Part shown: piece after piece, positions 1 to 10,989 of the stretch
Layout: the number at the start of each line of letters is the position of its first letter
How positions within the stretch are numbered: position 1 is the first letter of the stretch
Assembly: GCA_949152475.1 (NCBI GenBank)
Contig: OX424564.1
Span: 3,534,001-3,598,000, forward strand
From: Terebella lapidaria
Taxonomy: Eukaryota; Annelida; Polychaeta; Terebellida; Terebellidae
Reading direction: 5' to 3'
DNA: 64,000 nucleotides
The notes under the pieces: model-generated
Seen by the model: only the letters and a program-made list of their open reading frames with translations
Told to the model about the DNA's origin: nothing
The model's database searches: none
Translations under genes and position numbers: made by a program

Positions 1-164
1 TATGTAACATAGAATACGGCCATGGGATACAAAATTAACAACATGGCAAAGAATAATGTCACTGCGCTCAATTTATCTTTCACTTGCGGACTTGTAACCA
101 ACCCACGTGTATACATTCCTTATTATGAAGTTGCTGAGCGTCACTACGGTATCAACATTGTTCC

Positions 165-620
165 TTGTATAATGCTGTGAATACTCCAGCGTGTATCACA
201 AAAATGCTGGAGCCGATACCCCCCCCCCCCCCCCTGCTTCCCACAACACTTGGCCCGCAGTGGGCACCCCCCACCCCTTCCAAAAACACACCCAAGAATC
301 ATCTGAAATTCTACAAAATCCAATTCTCCAAAATTCATTTCAAAATAGTCAAACTGAACAAATACAGTTGTACAAATACAGAAATCAGCTCTGTTGGGAT
401 ACTATCACATGCCGAGGTCATTTCTGGGGTCTTTGGAGCATCGCGAAACCCCAGAGCGGGAGAAGTTACGCTCGCTCCTCTCGTTCATTTCCTGCAAACC
501 CCCCTCCCCCCCCCCCCCCCCAACCCCCGATGGCAAATTCCCGGATTCGCCCCTTGTACGCATATATGATGCGCCCTTCGTAGGTATCGCCGCCATCTGA
601 AAAAGTCCTAGATCCGCCCC
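165..620. repeat. MITE-like repeat fragment with C-runs
   Basis: This stretch holds two long cytosine runs (near 219-234 and 507-521) and ends near 605-620 with a motif whose reverse complement reads CAGGGGCGGATCTAGGA. That motif resembles the terminus of non-autonomous DNA transposons common in invertebrate genomes. I cannot find the matching opposite terminus, so the element is either truncated or misjudged. Open frames across it are proline- or glycine-rich products of the base composition and are not genes. Confidence 0.35.
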
Positions 621-3600
621 TGTTATAAATGTAGATAGCTTGCGACTATAAGTGAGGGACTGCACCTGGTAACGATAACAATTTTCTCGACAATGCACAT
701 TGCCACAATTCAAGTCAGACATGTGTTCGCCCTGCATTTCCGTGACATGTAATTGTCTTAAAACTGGTGTACAAAGACAAGCATCGGCTGCAGTTTATGA
801 CTACTCCCAGCTTTTATTTCAACAGTACATTTTCATTTGCGAAATTACCCCTGTTCCTTGCTTTCTTTCAGATCACTTATATTAGGTCAGACAGGTGCCT
901 GTGTCTTGTGATTTGACTGACAATAAGTCCTTATTCACTTGCGTCAAGTTCAATTGAAGAGCTTACAGAAAGGGTCATTTGTAGTTGTTTTGTTTCATGT
1001 CAAGTGGTGTAGTCATAATCATGGAACCAGTACCCATAAGTTGTCATCTTAGTAACAGCAATACATTTTTCACTGTATGGAGGGTCAAACCTGCTGCATT
1101 TATGTTCTGATAGATGTCCTCATTGCTGTCCAATTGTCGAAATGTGGAAGAAGTAGCGCACAGATCGACACGGATATGTGTTCTATATGTAGTATTGTAT
1201 GATAACGACTGCAAAACGTGATACAATATTGGTTTCCCAACAATTCAACGTAATTAATATTCGAAATGTATATAAAAAATTGCAGACGTGTGCGTATGAA
1301 TTAACAAAAACAAATATTTTACCACTGAAGTAATGATATATATCTATATGATTGTTTTTTATGTTTGTGGTTGAATGTTGATCTATGTAAATTGCGATAA
1401 GGTGCAAAACATCAATGTTGAAATGTCCTGGTATGGACATGCATCCTTTATCTCAAGTCTTTGGACCATTGTTCCTAACTGCTTGCCCCATGGGGTCAAT
1501 GAGATCCGACATTTTCCAGTTCGGTGTCCGGTCCACGCAATAAATCTCACCTTTTCCCAGACATATTTATCTTCATTTGTTGAACCCGGTCAAACACGGC
1601 CTTAAAGGGCTCCCATAAAGACGTATTTCCGCATCAGTCACGTGACTTGGACATCTGGCGCCAATGTGAAAGTAATTGTGCTAGCATTTCTATCCTATCC
1701 ACGAAGGATAGCATGGACATGTCAACTATGTGATCATGATCAATCCACGGATTTCTTTCTATTGCATGGATTATGATTGTTTAAAAAAAGAAATGTTTCA
1801 GGGTATATTGATCTACATTCCGAGCTTTATTTAAGTGTGAAAACAGTACGAGATTTTCGTTATACCAGTTACATACATATGATACTGTATGTATTTAATT
1901 AAGATTGTATGATCATGTAGAAGAAGCATCAGAAAGGCTCTTGAAACTGATTTGGAAATAAAGATTTGAGGTTTTTTTTGCACTGGCCATCAAACAATTG
2001 GCTTATTGGCGACACACTGTCTTCACTACTTGTTTACATATCAATTTCCGCAGGTCTTTTGGACAGGGTGTGTTTGATGTCTGGATGGTGTTGACAGACG
2101 GATCTAATGGATGTGGAGTTAAATTTACATCTCAGAGTATGTTTTAGTGCCTGTGCAAACAATCTCTGACCAGACACAAGTCTAGTAGTAAATTGTCTAC
2201 ACCATCCCGTTTGTTGCAATACACGTTACTATTCATATTTACGTTTCTATTCATTCAGCAAAACGTGATGTTGTGACAGACATCCTGTCAACCTACATGA
2301 TATGTGGTGAATAATAAAATAATATGCGGGCATGTATCACAATAAATATAAAATACATTCTGAACTAAGATGATTCTTACTGACCTGCCACTGCATATAT
2401 TACATGGAATTTAAACAAACAGTAACTGTTGAGCAGGTAGTGTGAACTACATTAATTTGTTAGTTGCGAACATACATCAGTACGTTAAACCAACCAATCG
2501 TGGAATTGTTAGTTATATCTGCCAAGTTATTGCTTAATCATGTATAAATATAGATACTGAGAATGCTCGTTAGTAGACATCCTGCAGTCATTGGGCAAAA
2601 ACACATGGGTATTATTCATAATTATCACGATAATCCTTACAGACTAGCAATTTTTACAGCTGAGGACCCCAGCGGTACCTCTCTATTTCCCTTTACCCTG
2701 CTTTGTGTGACATCACTTATTCAAGTCAAATGAACACGCCCCGAGGATGACCGCCTTATTGTGAGCTAATTGGCACGAAGCCTTGACTCGATTTCATCGA
2801 CGTCAGTTGAAATTAATTGAATGTTGTTTGCATCATAAACGTAATATTCATTTGGATATTTAGACCGAAGTTATGTCACTGCACCACAGGCAAAACGGAT
2901 GTAAATGAGACAATCAGAGATTGCAGAAGGCTAGCTCGTTCCTTCTTATTTAGTTACTACCATAAAAGCAACTGCTTCGAAAACTGACAATATTTTTTTA
3001 AAGATACATTTTGATAATAAACATGTGAAATTACTTGAATTAGGCGTACTGAAATCAAATTTCACGACTACAACCAGACATGTGGGAAATTATGCTCATT
3101 TGAATAAATGCATGGTTCATACATAAATAAAAGAAATGTATCAATCACACGCACATGTAAACAAAAGCATAAAAATGCAATATGTATTGACAATTCTACG
3201 CACAACACGGTATATCACTATTTTCTCATAACTACAACATATACGCAGATACAAACTGGACTTTGAAGTCAAATTCGTTTGTTTTATTTACAAAACTGGC
3301 GTGAAATGTGTTTAAACGAATAGAAATACAATTCGGATGGATTGTAATTGTGAAAATAAATGCACACATGCTTTGTAATCTTGTGTTAGATCTATTACAA
3401 TAAAATTTAGTTTTGAAAAAAAATATATTGCATACCAGTTGCTGACCCTGACCCTCATATTTTCGACATGGTCGTCAATTGGAAATTTTGGTTATACGAC
3501 CATTGGTCATATATCAGATCGTCGAGTTATGGCCATAGAAAAAACAAAACTCATGGGAAAAATAATCTTTAATAAAGGTACGAGTTCTTGCGATTTTGCT

Positions 3601-4496
3601 ATTTTTACCATATTCTCGACCATGAGCTGAACAATATCTCCCAATCATCACAAGCTCTATCCGATTACAGCAAACGCTTTGTTCAATATACTATTGAATA
3701 TTTTCAAGGGTATTGGAATCAATACTATTTGAAATATTGTCAGTTATTTCAGCTGATGACCCTTACATTTCCGACCTTGGAAAATAATGAGGAATTTTTA
3801 TCGTAACATAATCAGTCATATTGCTAATAATCTGGAATTAACCAAAGGCAAATACAAAAATAATAGGAGAAATTAATCATGCATATAAGTAGAGTTATTG
3901 CAACTTTTCCATGTTCCCCTTTCCTGCTTACAATACCAAAAATAGACATCGACTCATGTCATCAAAACACAAAAACAACGTATTGTGCTTACACAAACAT
4001 CCCGATTCTGCATCAAGTTACCACCAGAAACAATGCGATAGATAATAGTGGTATTCACTTAAAGAATGCCAGGGGGTTTATCTGGTGAAAGGATTCTTCT
4101 GCTCGAACCACTTGTATTCAGATTCACTGTGGACTGAAGCAGGCCCATTTAGTGATTGTGAAGTAACGGATATGAATCTTCCGGACATCCCCTTAAGTAG
4201 TGGTTCTTATCTGTGACGCTCAGGTTCCAGTTTGGAAGGACCGTGTGTGGTTTATTCCTATCAGCATACGTTTTTATTACAAGTAAAAGAAAACATCTGA
4301 TTACTCTCCAATGCAGCTGTCTTCCAGAACGAGGTACAATTTCTATATCACTGTTGAAATTAAGAGCGAGGACTGTAATTGGAATTACCGTTCATAATCC
4401 ATCCATGTATACCACACAATGTTCATTTATGTTGGCTCAAAATCTAGATATACATAATTTTTTTATCGCCATGATCAGGAGCAAAGATTTTAATGG
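621..4496. other. Non-coding stretch, no gene seen
   Basis: AT-rich sequence with only short open frames that look random. No recognisable protein motif, RNA gene or clear transposon terminus was seen. Near 4380-4440 there is a weak, partial match to the 158-bp repeat that follows. Around 3431-3480 and 3750-3790 a short motif (TGACCCT followed by TTTCGAC or TTTCCGACC) recurs, which suggests an old duplication. Confidence 0.5.
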
Positions 4497-4812
4497 GAAT
4501 AATGTTCATAACCCACAAATTAATACTACACAATGTTTTTTTGACGCAGATTGTTCAGATTGTTGGGCGCAGATTGTTCATTATTTTCGGTCAGAACCGA
4601 GAGATGCATTAGTTATTTATCGTTATGATGATGTTTGTCACGGGTTTAATTAGGGTTCAATGTACATAACCCACAAATTAATACTACACAATATTTTTTT
4701 GACGCAGATTGTTCAGATTGTTGTGCGCAGATTGTTCATTATTTTCGGTCAGAACCGAGAGATGCATTAGTTATTTATTGTTATGATGATGTTTGTCACG
4801 GGTTCAATTAGG
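4497..4812 (+). repeat. 158-bp tandem duplication, two copies
   Basis: Two direct copies, about 4497-4654 and 4655-4812, differ at only a few positions. They share the words ACCCACAAATTAATACTACA and CACGGGTTYAATTAGG at a constant offset of 158 bp. The open frame crossing the first copy is not shared as a protein by the second, so this is non-coding tandem duplication. The next 520 bp, to about 5333, holds nothing I recognise. Confidence 0.85.
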
Positions 4813-5333
4813 TAACAAATAGTTCTTCGCAGTGAATATGCTCATCTAACATTTATTCCCTTGTAGTGTTCTATCTGTTGCCAATCTGTGAGTTTTCTGT
4901 GTTCAACTGTGAATGTATTCTGACGTTGAACGTACACGAGGAAAAATTGAGAGTTACAAAAGATGTCCTTGGCAAGGTCCGGAGGGTTCTTGTTCTACAA
5001 GGAAATTACGTGTTACTGTCACTTGCAGTACATCAATGGTTTTTGTGTGCGAATGGACATGAACACCATCCCTTGGAAGTCCCTGATTGAGGTAATTTAT
5101 GAGTAATATTCTCAGGAGGAATACAATACCTGGCCTTGACTTATGTATCTAGTGACTGAAGAACCATTTGTATTTCCAAATGGGATAACCTCCTGATGAG
5201 CACTTTTCAATCAAGTATGGTAGATCCCATGCAATATAGTCCCAATGTTTATTGCCATATATGTTGGACATATCAGCTAATATGGTGGCCATGTGGATCC
5301 AATAAATCTGGACTGTGCCAACATCTCAACGAA

Positions 5334-5759
5334 TGTAGGTATCAATCTATTACCACCAATACAGTCAGATTTTGATGATGCAAATAACAAACATAAAATA
5401 CAATTTGCAATTGAAACAAAGCCCGACCGAATAGTTAATCCAAAGACACACTAGCGTCATCAGGGGCAGACAGTGTGTTGAATGTATTTGTTTCTACTGT
5501 ATATTTGATGCAATTAATATACAACTGCCCAACAACCTATGAAAATAATTTAGAAATCTGAAACAAACCCCATGGAATAGATATATGACAAGTACAAAAG
5601 TACCTAATCACAGGCCAGAAGGCTACTGAGTTGATGGTATCCTCGGGGACAGATTTAACGTCCGCCAGCAGTGACACCGACTCAGTGGTATGAATGTATG
5701 TATCAATCTATTACCACCAATACAGTCAGATTTTGATGATGCCAATAACAAACGTAAAA
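5334..5759 (+). repeat. 361-bp repeat family, left part (split by LINE)
   Basis: One complete unit (about 5334-5694) and the start of a second (5695-5759) begin with a word like GTATCAATCTATTACCACC. The second unit is interrupted after AACGTAAAA by the LINE and resumes at 9222. Related units occur inverted at 20325-20832 and direct at 21975-22460. The 361-bp periodicity and multiple dispersed tandem pairs suggest a Helitron-related or pearl-like non-autonomous element, but I see no diagnostic terminus. Confidence 0.7.
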
Positions 5760-8700
5760 CGTTTCTTTTTTGGCACAGTGTCTAACAAAAAGGAGCTAAT
5801 CAAACCACGAGTGTGTTTTTCCACCGCGCACACCTGGTGCACGTAAAGCCTTAGCACAACGCACCCAAAGTCTTGGCACTAAGCACTGTCTTGTTGAACA
5901 CACTATGAACATTGAAGAATGCGAAACTATAACGAATGAGAATACATTGAAGAATGAATGCGTATATTATGAAGTTGAAGAACTCTCTGGTGTGGAATTG
6001 AATAGAGGCTATAACTTATGTGTACTCCACATAAACATTCATAGCATCCCGGCCAAACATGACGCTCTTAAAACCCTGCTTGCACGTTTCATTGCAGCAA
6101 ACATGAAAGTTCATTTCATCTTATTGTGTGAAACCTTTCTGAAAAATGAAAATGCACACATGTACAATCTTGATGGCTATAATATGGTATACCGAAATCG
6201 GAACGCAAACTCACGCGGTGGTGTTGCAATCTATATATGTAGCGATTTCAATTATCATGAAATAGACGGAAATTCGTATAATTGGGATGCTGAATTCGAA
6301 AGTATCTTCGTAGACGTGAAAACACCGAGTATGAAGCTTATAATTGGTGAGGTGTATCGGGTCCCCAATACAAACGAGAAGATCTCGATTAGTAGGTACG
6401 AACACGTGGTCAGCTCCATAAAGAGCAGATATCCACACCATGACCTCATACTAGGAACGGACCAGAACTTTGATTTTGTCAAACTGAACGATCAGAGAAA
6501 CACATCTGACTTGCTTGACATGTTTTATTCAGAAGGTTTATTTCCCACAATTGATAAACCGACCCGTATAACTCACTCTACTGCAACTTGCATAGATAAT
6601 ATCTACGCAAAAATCAATGCCAATACACTGGGAAATTCGTTGTCAGGAATAATCATGAATGATATCTCAGACTCACACCTGCCTATCTTCTTATTGTTCG
6701 GAAATCCTACGCGACCTAGCAAACAAACTAAAGCCCCATTAACGTTCAATTGCCGAAAATTTGATTCGGCCACTATTGCTAATATACAAAATGATCTAAC
6801 ATATACGGATTGGAACGATCTCCGTACGCTATCAGTAAAGGAAGCATATGATCTTTTCATACAGCGGTTGTGGAATACGATCAATCTATACGCACCAGAG
6901 AAGCAAGTTCGGATCCCCCAGAAACGAATATTGAGAGAACCCTGGTTAACTCCGGGTATACTCAAGTCTGCACGGAAACGTGATAAATTATATAAGGAAA
7001 GTCTAGCCGTCAATAATGTTCAATCGCAAGAAAGGTATATTCGATACCGAAATACATACAACAAAATGAAAAGGGGTGCAAGAGACATTTTCTACCAGGG
7101 CGAAATAGAAAAACATAAATCTGATATTAAAAAAACCTGGAATGTGTTGAATACCATAACTGGTCGCTCGTCCAATAAACTAGGTGTTTCAGACACGTTC
7201 AAAATCGACAGGAAAGACTGCTCAGAGCCCCAAGTTATAGCGGACGGGTTTTGTGACTTTTTCTCGAATATTGGTCCTGAGTATGCCTCGAAAATACCCG
7301 ATACAGATGCCACGTATGACAAGTTTCTTCCCAAGACTTCCGTTCAATCCTCCATATTTCTTGCTCCCTGTGATGAGGAGGAAATCAGTAAGACAATCGA
7401 CAATTTTCAAGCAAAAAAAAGTGCCGGGCATGATAACCTCAGTTTTGATCTTTTAAAAAAGTTAAAAACAAGCATATGTTTACCCATTTCCATTATCATC
7501 AATTCATCAATGGAAACGGGAATTGTTCCCCAAAATATGAAAATTGCGAAAGTAATTCCTATTTACAAGTCAAAAAGCAAAGAGCTATTCAACAATTACC
7601 GCCCCATTTCTCTGTTGCCCAATATTTCCAAAATACTAGAGAAAATCATCCACAAACGTACATATTTCTTCCTCCAGAGTCATGATATACTTCAAGATTC
7701 CCAGTTTGGTTTCCGCCCAAAGCACAGCACCTTACATGCTGCGGCTCAATTCATACATCACACATTAACCCAATTTGAAAAAAAAGACCCCGACTCTTGG
7801 AGTGTTCCTAGACCTGTCGAAGGCGTTCGACACTATTAATTATAACATACTTTTCAAGAAATTAGAACATTACGGAATAAGGGGGGTTGCTCTCAACTGG
7901 TATAAAAATTATTTTTGTGACCGAACACAATTTGTGTCGTATAAATCTATGAACTAAAAGTTAAATGATTTAACATGCGGTGTCCCACAAGGTTCCATAT
8001 TGGGACCTTTATTGTTCATAATATATTGCAATGATTTGCCATCCGCATTGACTAATTCCAAATGTATTTTGTACGCCGACGACGCAACTATTTACTACTC
8101 ATCACAGAACATACATGAACTATATGGGGTATTGAACGAAGATTTAAAGACATTATCCAAGTGGTATATGGCAAACAAGCTCTCGTTGAATGCAAGTAAA
8201 TCCTTTTATGTATTATTTTCGAAAAACACTTTGGCATTTGACCGACGACTAAGCATTTCAATTGACAATGTAGAGGTAACTCGTGTATATAGTGTGAAAT
8301 TCCTAGGAATTATGATAGACAGCAAATTGGACTGGAAAGACCACATATTATATTGCAAGAAGAAAACATCGAGCGGATTGTATGCTTTAAATGCCGCAAA
8401 AAACATACTGACGAAAACAAATTTACGTCTCCTGTACAATAGTCTGATCCATCCATACACATGATACATAGCTTATGGAATCTTGCTGTGGGGATCGACA
8501 TTTAAAAGCTATCTTCATCCCCTTGAAATCATTCAAAAGAAAGCAATTCGCATAATTACGCATTCAAAATACAATCAACACACTACCCCTCTCTTTTACC
8601 AAATGAAAATTCTCAAATTGCACGATCTGCACACTGTAGAATTAGCCAAATTTATGTACATGTACTCCAGATTAGAGCTGCCCCGGAACCTGACCAGCAT

Positions 8701-9216
8701 ATTTACTGCTAATCGTGATATTCACTCACACAACACCCGGCATTCCAATGACCCACACATGCCCAAAAGTAGGACCCACAATTTCACCAACAGCTTCATT
8801 TGCAAAGGACCAAAAAACTGGCTGGATCTTGACGTCAGCATAAAAAATGCACCTAGCATTCATTCTTTCAAATGTAAAATGAAATTATTATTTGCTGATT
8901 ATGTCAATTAGGACAGTAAATCTTGTTCTAACAGACACATTATTATTTTGTTTGGCACATGGATCTTATCATTTCAACCCACTCACCATCGCTTCCATGG
9001 ATTTATTACAATAATTACTTTCGTGCTTTGTATGAATAATAATTTATTTGGATCTCATGGTTAGCCCCAACCCCACTCGCGGGGTCTACAGATATAAATC
9101 TCGGGGCTACCCACGTGTTTGTACATATAAAACTTGGTATAACAATTGCTGCAATATAACATGAAATCCATCATATGTACAAACTCGAAATAAAATACTA
9201 CTACTACTACTACTAC
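5760..9216 (+). mobile_element. Non-LTR retrotransposon (Jockey/CR1/L2-like LINE), nearly full length
   Basis: The element is bounded by a 5-bp direct repeat TAAAA (5755-5759 and 9217-9221) and splits a 361-bp repeat unit whose sequence continues on both sides. It has a short 5' leader of about 145 bp, one endonuclease/reverse-transcriptase frame, a 3' UTR of about 300 bp, an AATAAA word near 9189 and a terminal (CTA)n microsatellite tail. Single-ORF structure and microsatellite tail fit the Jockey/CR1/L2 group; I cannot settle the clade without a tree. Confidence 0.85.
5905..8911 (+). pseudogene. LINE ORF: apurinic-like endonuclease + reverse transcriptase, disrupted
   Basis: The protein would nick target DNA and prime reverse transcription there. 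The first 644 codons give an exonuclease/endonuclease/phosphatase domain (about residues 35-275) with LLCETFL, LILGTDQNFD and SDSHLPIFLLF at the expected catalytic spots. The RT begins with NNYRPISLLPNISKILEKI and QFGFRPKHST and continues in another frame with [24 protein letters not shown] and the catalytic YADD (about 8069-8080). A C-terminal region (8483-8911) contains the HPLEIIQKKAIRII segment typical of the family. Breaks: a one-base frameshift in an A8 run (7778-7785), a TAA at 7955-7957 and a TGA at 8462-8464. The ATG at 5905 is the first in frame. The full frame would be about 1000 codons, normal for the group. This copy is dead. Confidence 0.9.
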
Positions 9217-9221
9217 TAAAA

Positions 9222-9604
9222 TACAACATTTTGCAATAGAAACAAAGCCCGACCGTATAGTTAATCCAAAGACACACTGGCGTTACCAGGGGCAGACAAT
9301 GTGTTAAATGTAGTTGTTTCTGCTGTATACCTCATGGAATTAGTATACAACTGCCCAACAACCTATGAAATTTTTTTAGAAATATGAAGCAAACCCCCAT
9401 GGAATAGATATATGACAAGTACATAAGTACCTAATCACAAGCTAGAAGGCTATTGAGTTGATGGTATCCTCGGGGACAGATTTAACGTCCGCCAGCAGTG
9501 ACACCGACTCAGTGGAATGAATGTATGTATCAATCTATTACCACCGATACAGTCAGATTTTGATGATGCCAATAACAAACGTAAAATACAACATTTTGCA
9601 ATAA
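9222..9604 (+). repeat. 361-bp repeat family, right part
   Basis: Continuation of the unit interrupted by the LINE (9222 to about 9523), then the beginning of a third unit (about 9527-9604), which again starts at GTATCAATCTATTACCACC. The words GACAGATTTAACGTCCGCCA and AACAACCTATGAAA match the other copies. From 9605 to 9948 there is only unremarkable non-coding sequence before the Maverick-like element. Confidence 0.7.
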
Positions 9605-9954
9605 ATGCGAACGCTCAATAGCGGTAAAGTCATCTCGTGGTTGAACATGATCTATCGATCATGATCAAACTCTGCACATGAGATATATACCGCATTTCAA
9701 TGATGCATTTTTCCCAATATGCACCAATTAAGCACGAGTGTCCGGTATAATGTATTGGAGGTAAGCAGCCAATCATCCATTGTGAGGAATATTGGACCAA
9801 ATTCAAACTGGCAAGCAAGCAGAATGGTTTCATTTGGTACTCAGCTTTAGTTCAGCGATGCTTGCTGATTTTGAGCTAATTAAGGCCATACATCACAAAG
9901 TTTGATGCAATGGATTTCTCAAATTGGAAATGGATGAGCTTTCGAACGGCTGCA

Positions 9955-10629
9955 AGTAGTAAGGCCCCCCGTTTAGGTCGGTTTTTCCAGGTTTCGGTTT
10001 CGGGGGTTTTCCCGTGGTTATATGACGTCACTTTCGGTTTCGGTGGTTATATGACGTAATAGGTGGTTATATGACGTAATAGGTGATAATATGGCGTAAT
10101 AGGTGGTTATATGACGTAATAATGACGTAATAGGTGATAATATGATGTAATAGGTGGTTATATGGTGGTTATATGACGTAATATGTGGTTATATGATGTC
10201 ACTTTCGGTTTCGGTGGTTATACCTCACATGATAAAGTTGGTTAGGTTAGGTGATTATATAATAAGTGCTCAATAGGTGATGTAATAGGTGCCCTTAATA
10301 GGTAGTTATACAACATAAAAGGTGGTTATACAGTACCTATATGACGTAATAGGTGGTTATATGACGTCACTTTCGGTTTCAGTGGTTATACGTCACGTGG
10401 TTTCGATGGTTATACGTCACATGGTTTTGGTGGCTATGCATCATGTGGTTTCATAATAGGTGATTAAGTAATAGGCGCTTGCACAATAGGCCAGGTAATT
10501 ATGACGTCACCGGCGTCCCCTATTTGAACGGAACAATAGGAGCCCCGGAATTCGTAAATGTTCAGACAATCCCCCCCACGCTCGTTAAATGACGTCACTA
10601 CCGTCACCCCATTCGAACGGACCAATCAG
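9955..10629 (+). repeat. Left terminal inverted repeat of the Maverick-like element
   Basis: About 675 bp matching the inverted right end at high identity. The outer half is an array of short variants of GGTGGTTATATGACGTAATA. The inner part carries CCAAT words and TGACGTCA palindromes beside GAATTCGTAAATGTTCAGAC. It has one copy of the inner CCAAT/GAATTCG/TGACGTCA block, whereas the right repeat has two. CRE/ATF-like TGACGT words recur about a dozen times. The inner edge lies just upstream of the TATA box of the first gene. Confidence 0.9.
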
Positions 10630-10654
10630 AATCGAGCATTTCGAAGGAGAAAAC

Positions 10655-10690
10655 TATATAAGTCTTTGTACTGAGCTCTTTCCTCATTCG
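10655..10690 (+). promoter_or_regulatory. TATA box and initiator of the first element gene
   Basis: TATATAAG at 10655-10662 is followed about 31 bp downstream by CTCATTCG, whose A (10686) is a plausible start site. Upstream are CCAATCAG (about 10621) and TGACGTCAC (about 10589) in the TIR. The first ATG is at 10715. The spacing is that of a textbook RNA polymerase II core promoter; activity is inferred. Confidence 0.6.
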
Positions 10691-10714
10691 CATTTCAGAC
10701 GCTGAAGGATCAAC

Positions 10715-10900
10715 ATGCCCCTCAAGCCGTACCTTCCCGCAGTGGATGCCTGGAAGAAATATCAACAGGAAAAAAAGAGCCACACTGTCAATGAAAATGC
10801 GGACAAGACAAAAAAAGTAGTGGTAAAGTTAGTCACAACCACACAACAGACTGTGGAACGGGCCAAGTTGCTGATCAAGCAAGGGAAGACATCATTTTGA
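10715..10900 (+). CDS. Small basic protein of the Maverick-like element, unknown function
   Basis: A 61-residue frame starts at the first ATG after a good TATA/initiator pair and ends with TGA just before the next promoter. The product is rich in lysine (DKTKKVVVKL, ERAKLLIKQGKTSF) and starts MPLKPYLPAVDAWKKYQQ. It has no membrane segment, signal peptide or cysteine. Short basic proteins can serve as DNA-condensing or accessory proteins in virus-like elements, and the M-x-x-K-P-Y-x-P start reminds me of short proteins in Maverick/adinto-like loci, but that is memory and not a search. Position, own promoter and strand shared with the ATPase gene support it being real. Function is unknown. Confidence 0.6.
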   Translation: MPLKPYLPAVDAWKKYQQEKKSHTVNENADKTKKVVVKLVTTTQQTVERAKLLIKQGKTSF

Positions 10901-10928
10901 AGTATACAACAAAAGTGGTCCTGAAGAG

Positions 10929-10966
10929 TATAAAAGTGGCGATATCAGCTAGAGACTGTCATTCGG
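10929..10966 (+). promoter_or_regulatory. TATA box and initiator of the ATPase gene
   Basis: TATAAAAG at 10929-10936 is followed by GTCATTCGG with the candidate start A at 10961, 32 bp downstream. The start-site word TCATTCG is the same as at the first promoter (10684-10690). The gene's ATG is at 10990, giving a leader of about 29 nt. Confidence 0.6.
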
Positions 10967-10989
10967 AGAAGAGACGTTGAAGAGGCAAC

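Noticed and set aside
165..737. Pro-rich and Gly-rich open frames across the poly-C runs
   Set aside because: Composition artefacts; no domain, overlapping frames on both strands, inside a repeat fragment.
4213..4653. 146-codon open frame
   Set aside because: Runs over a non-coding 158-bp tandem duplication; the second copy does not preserve the frame; no motif and no promoter or splice context.
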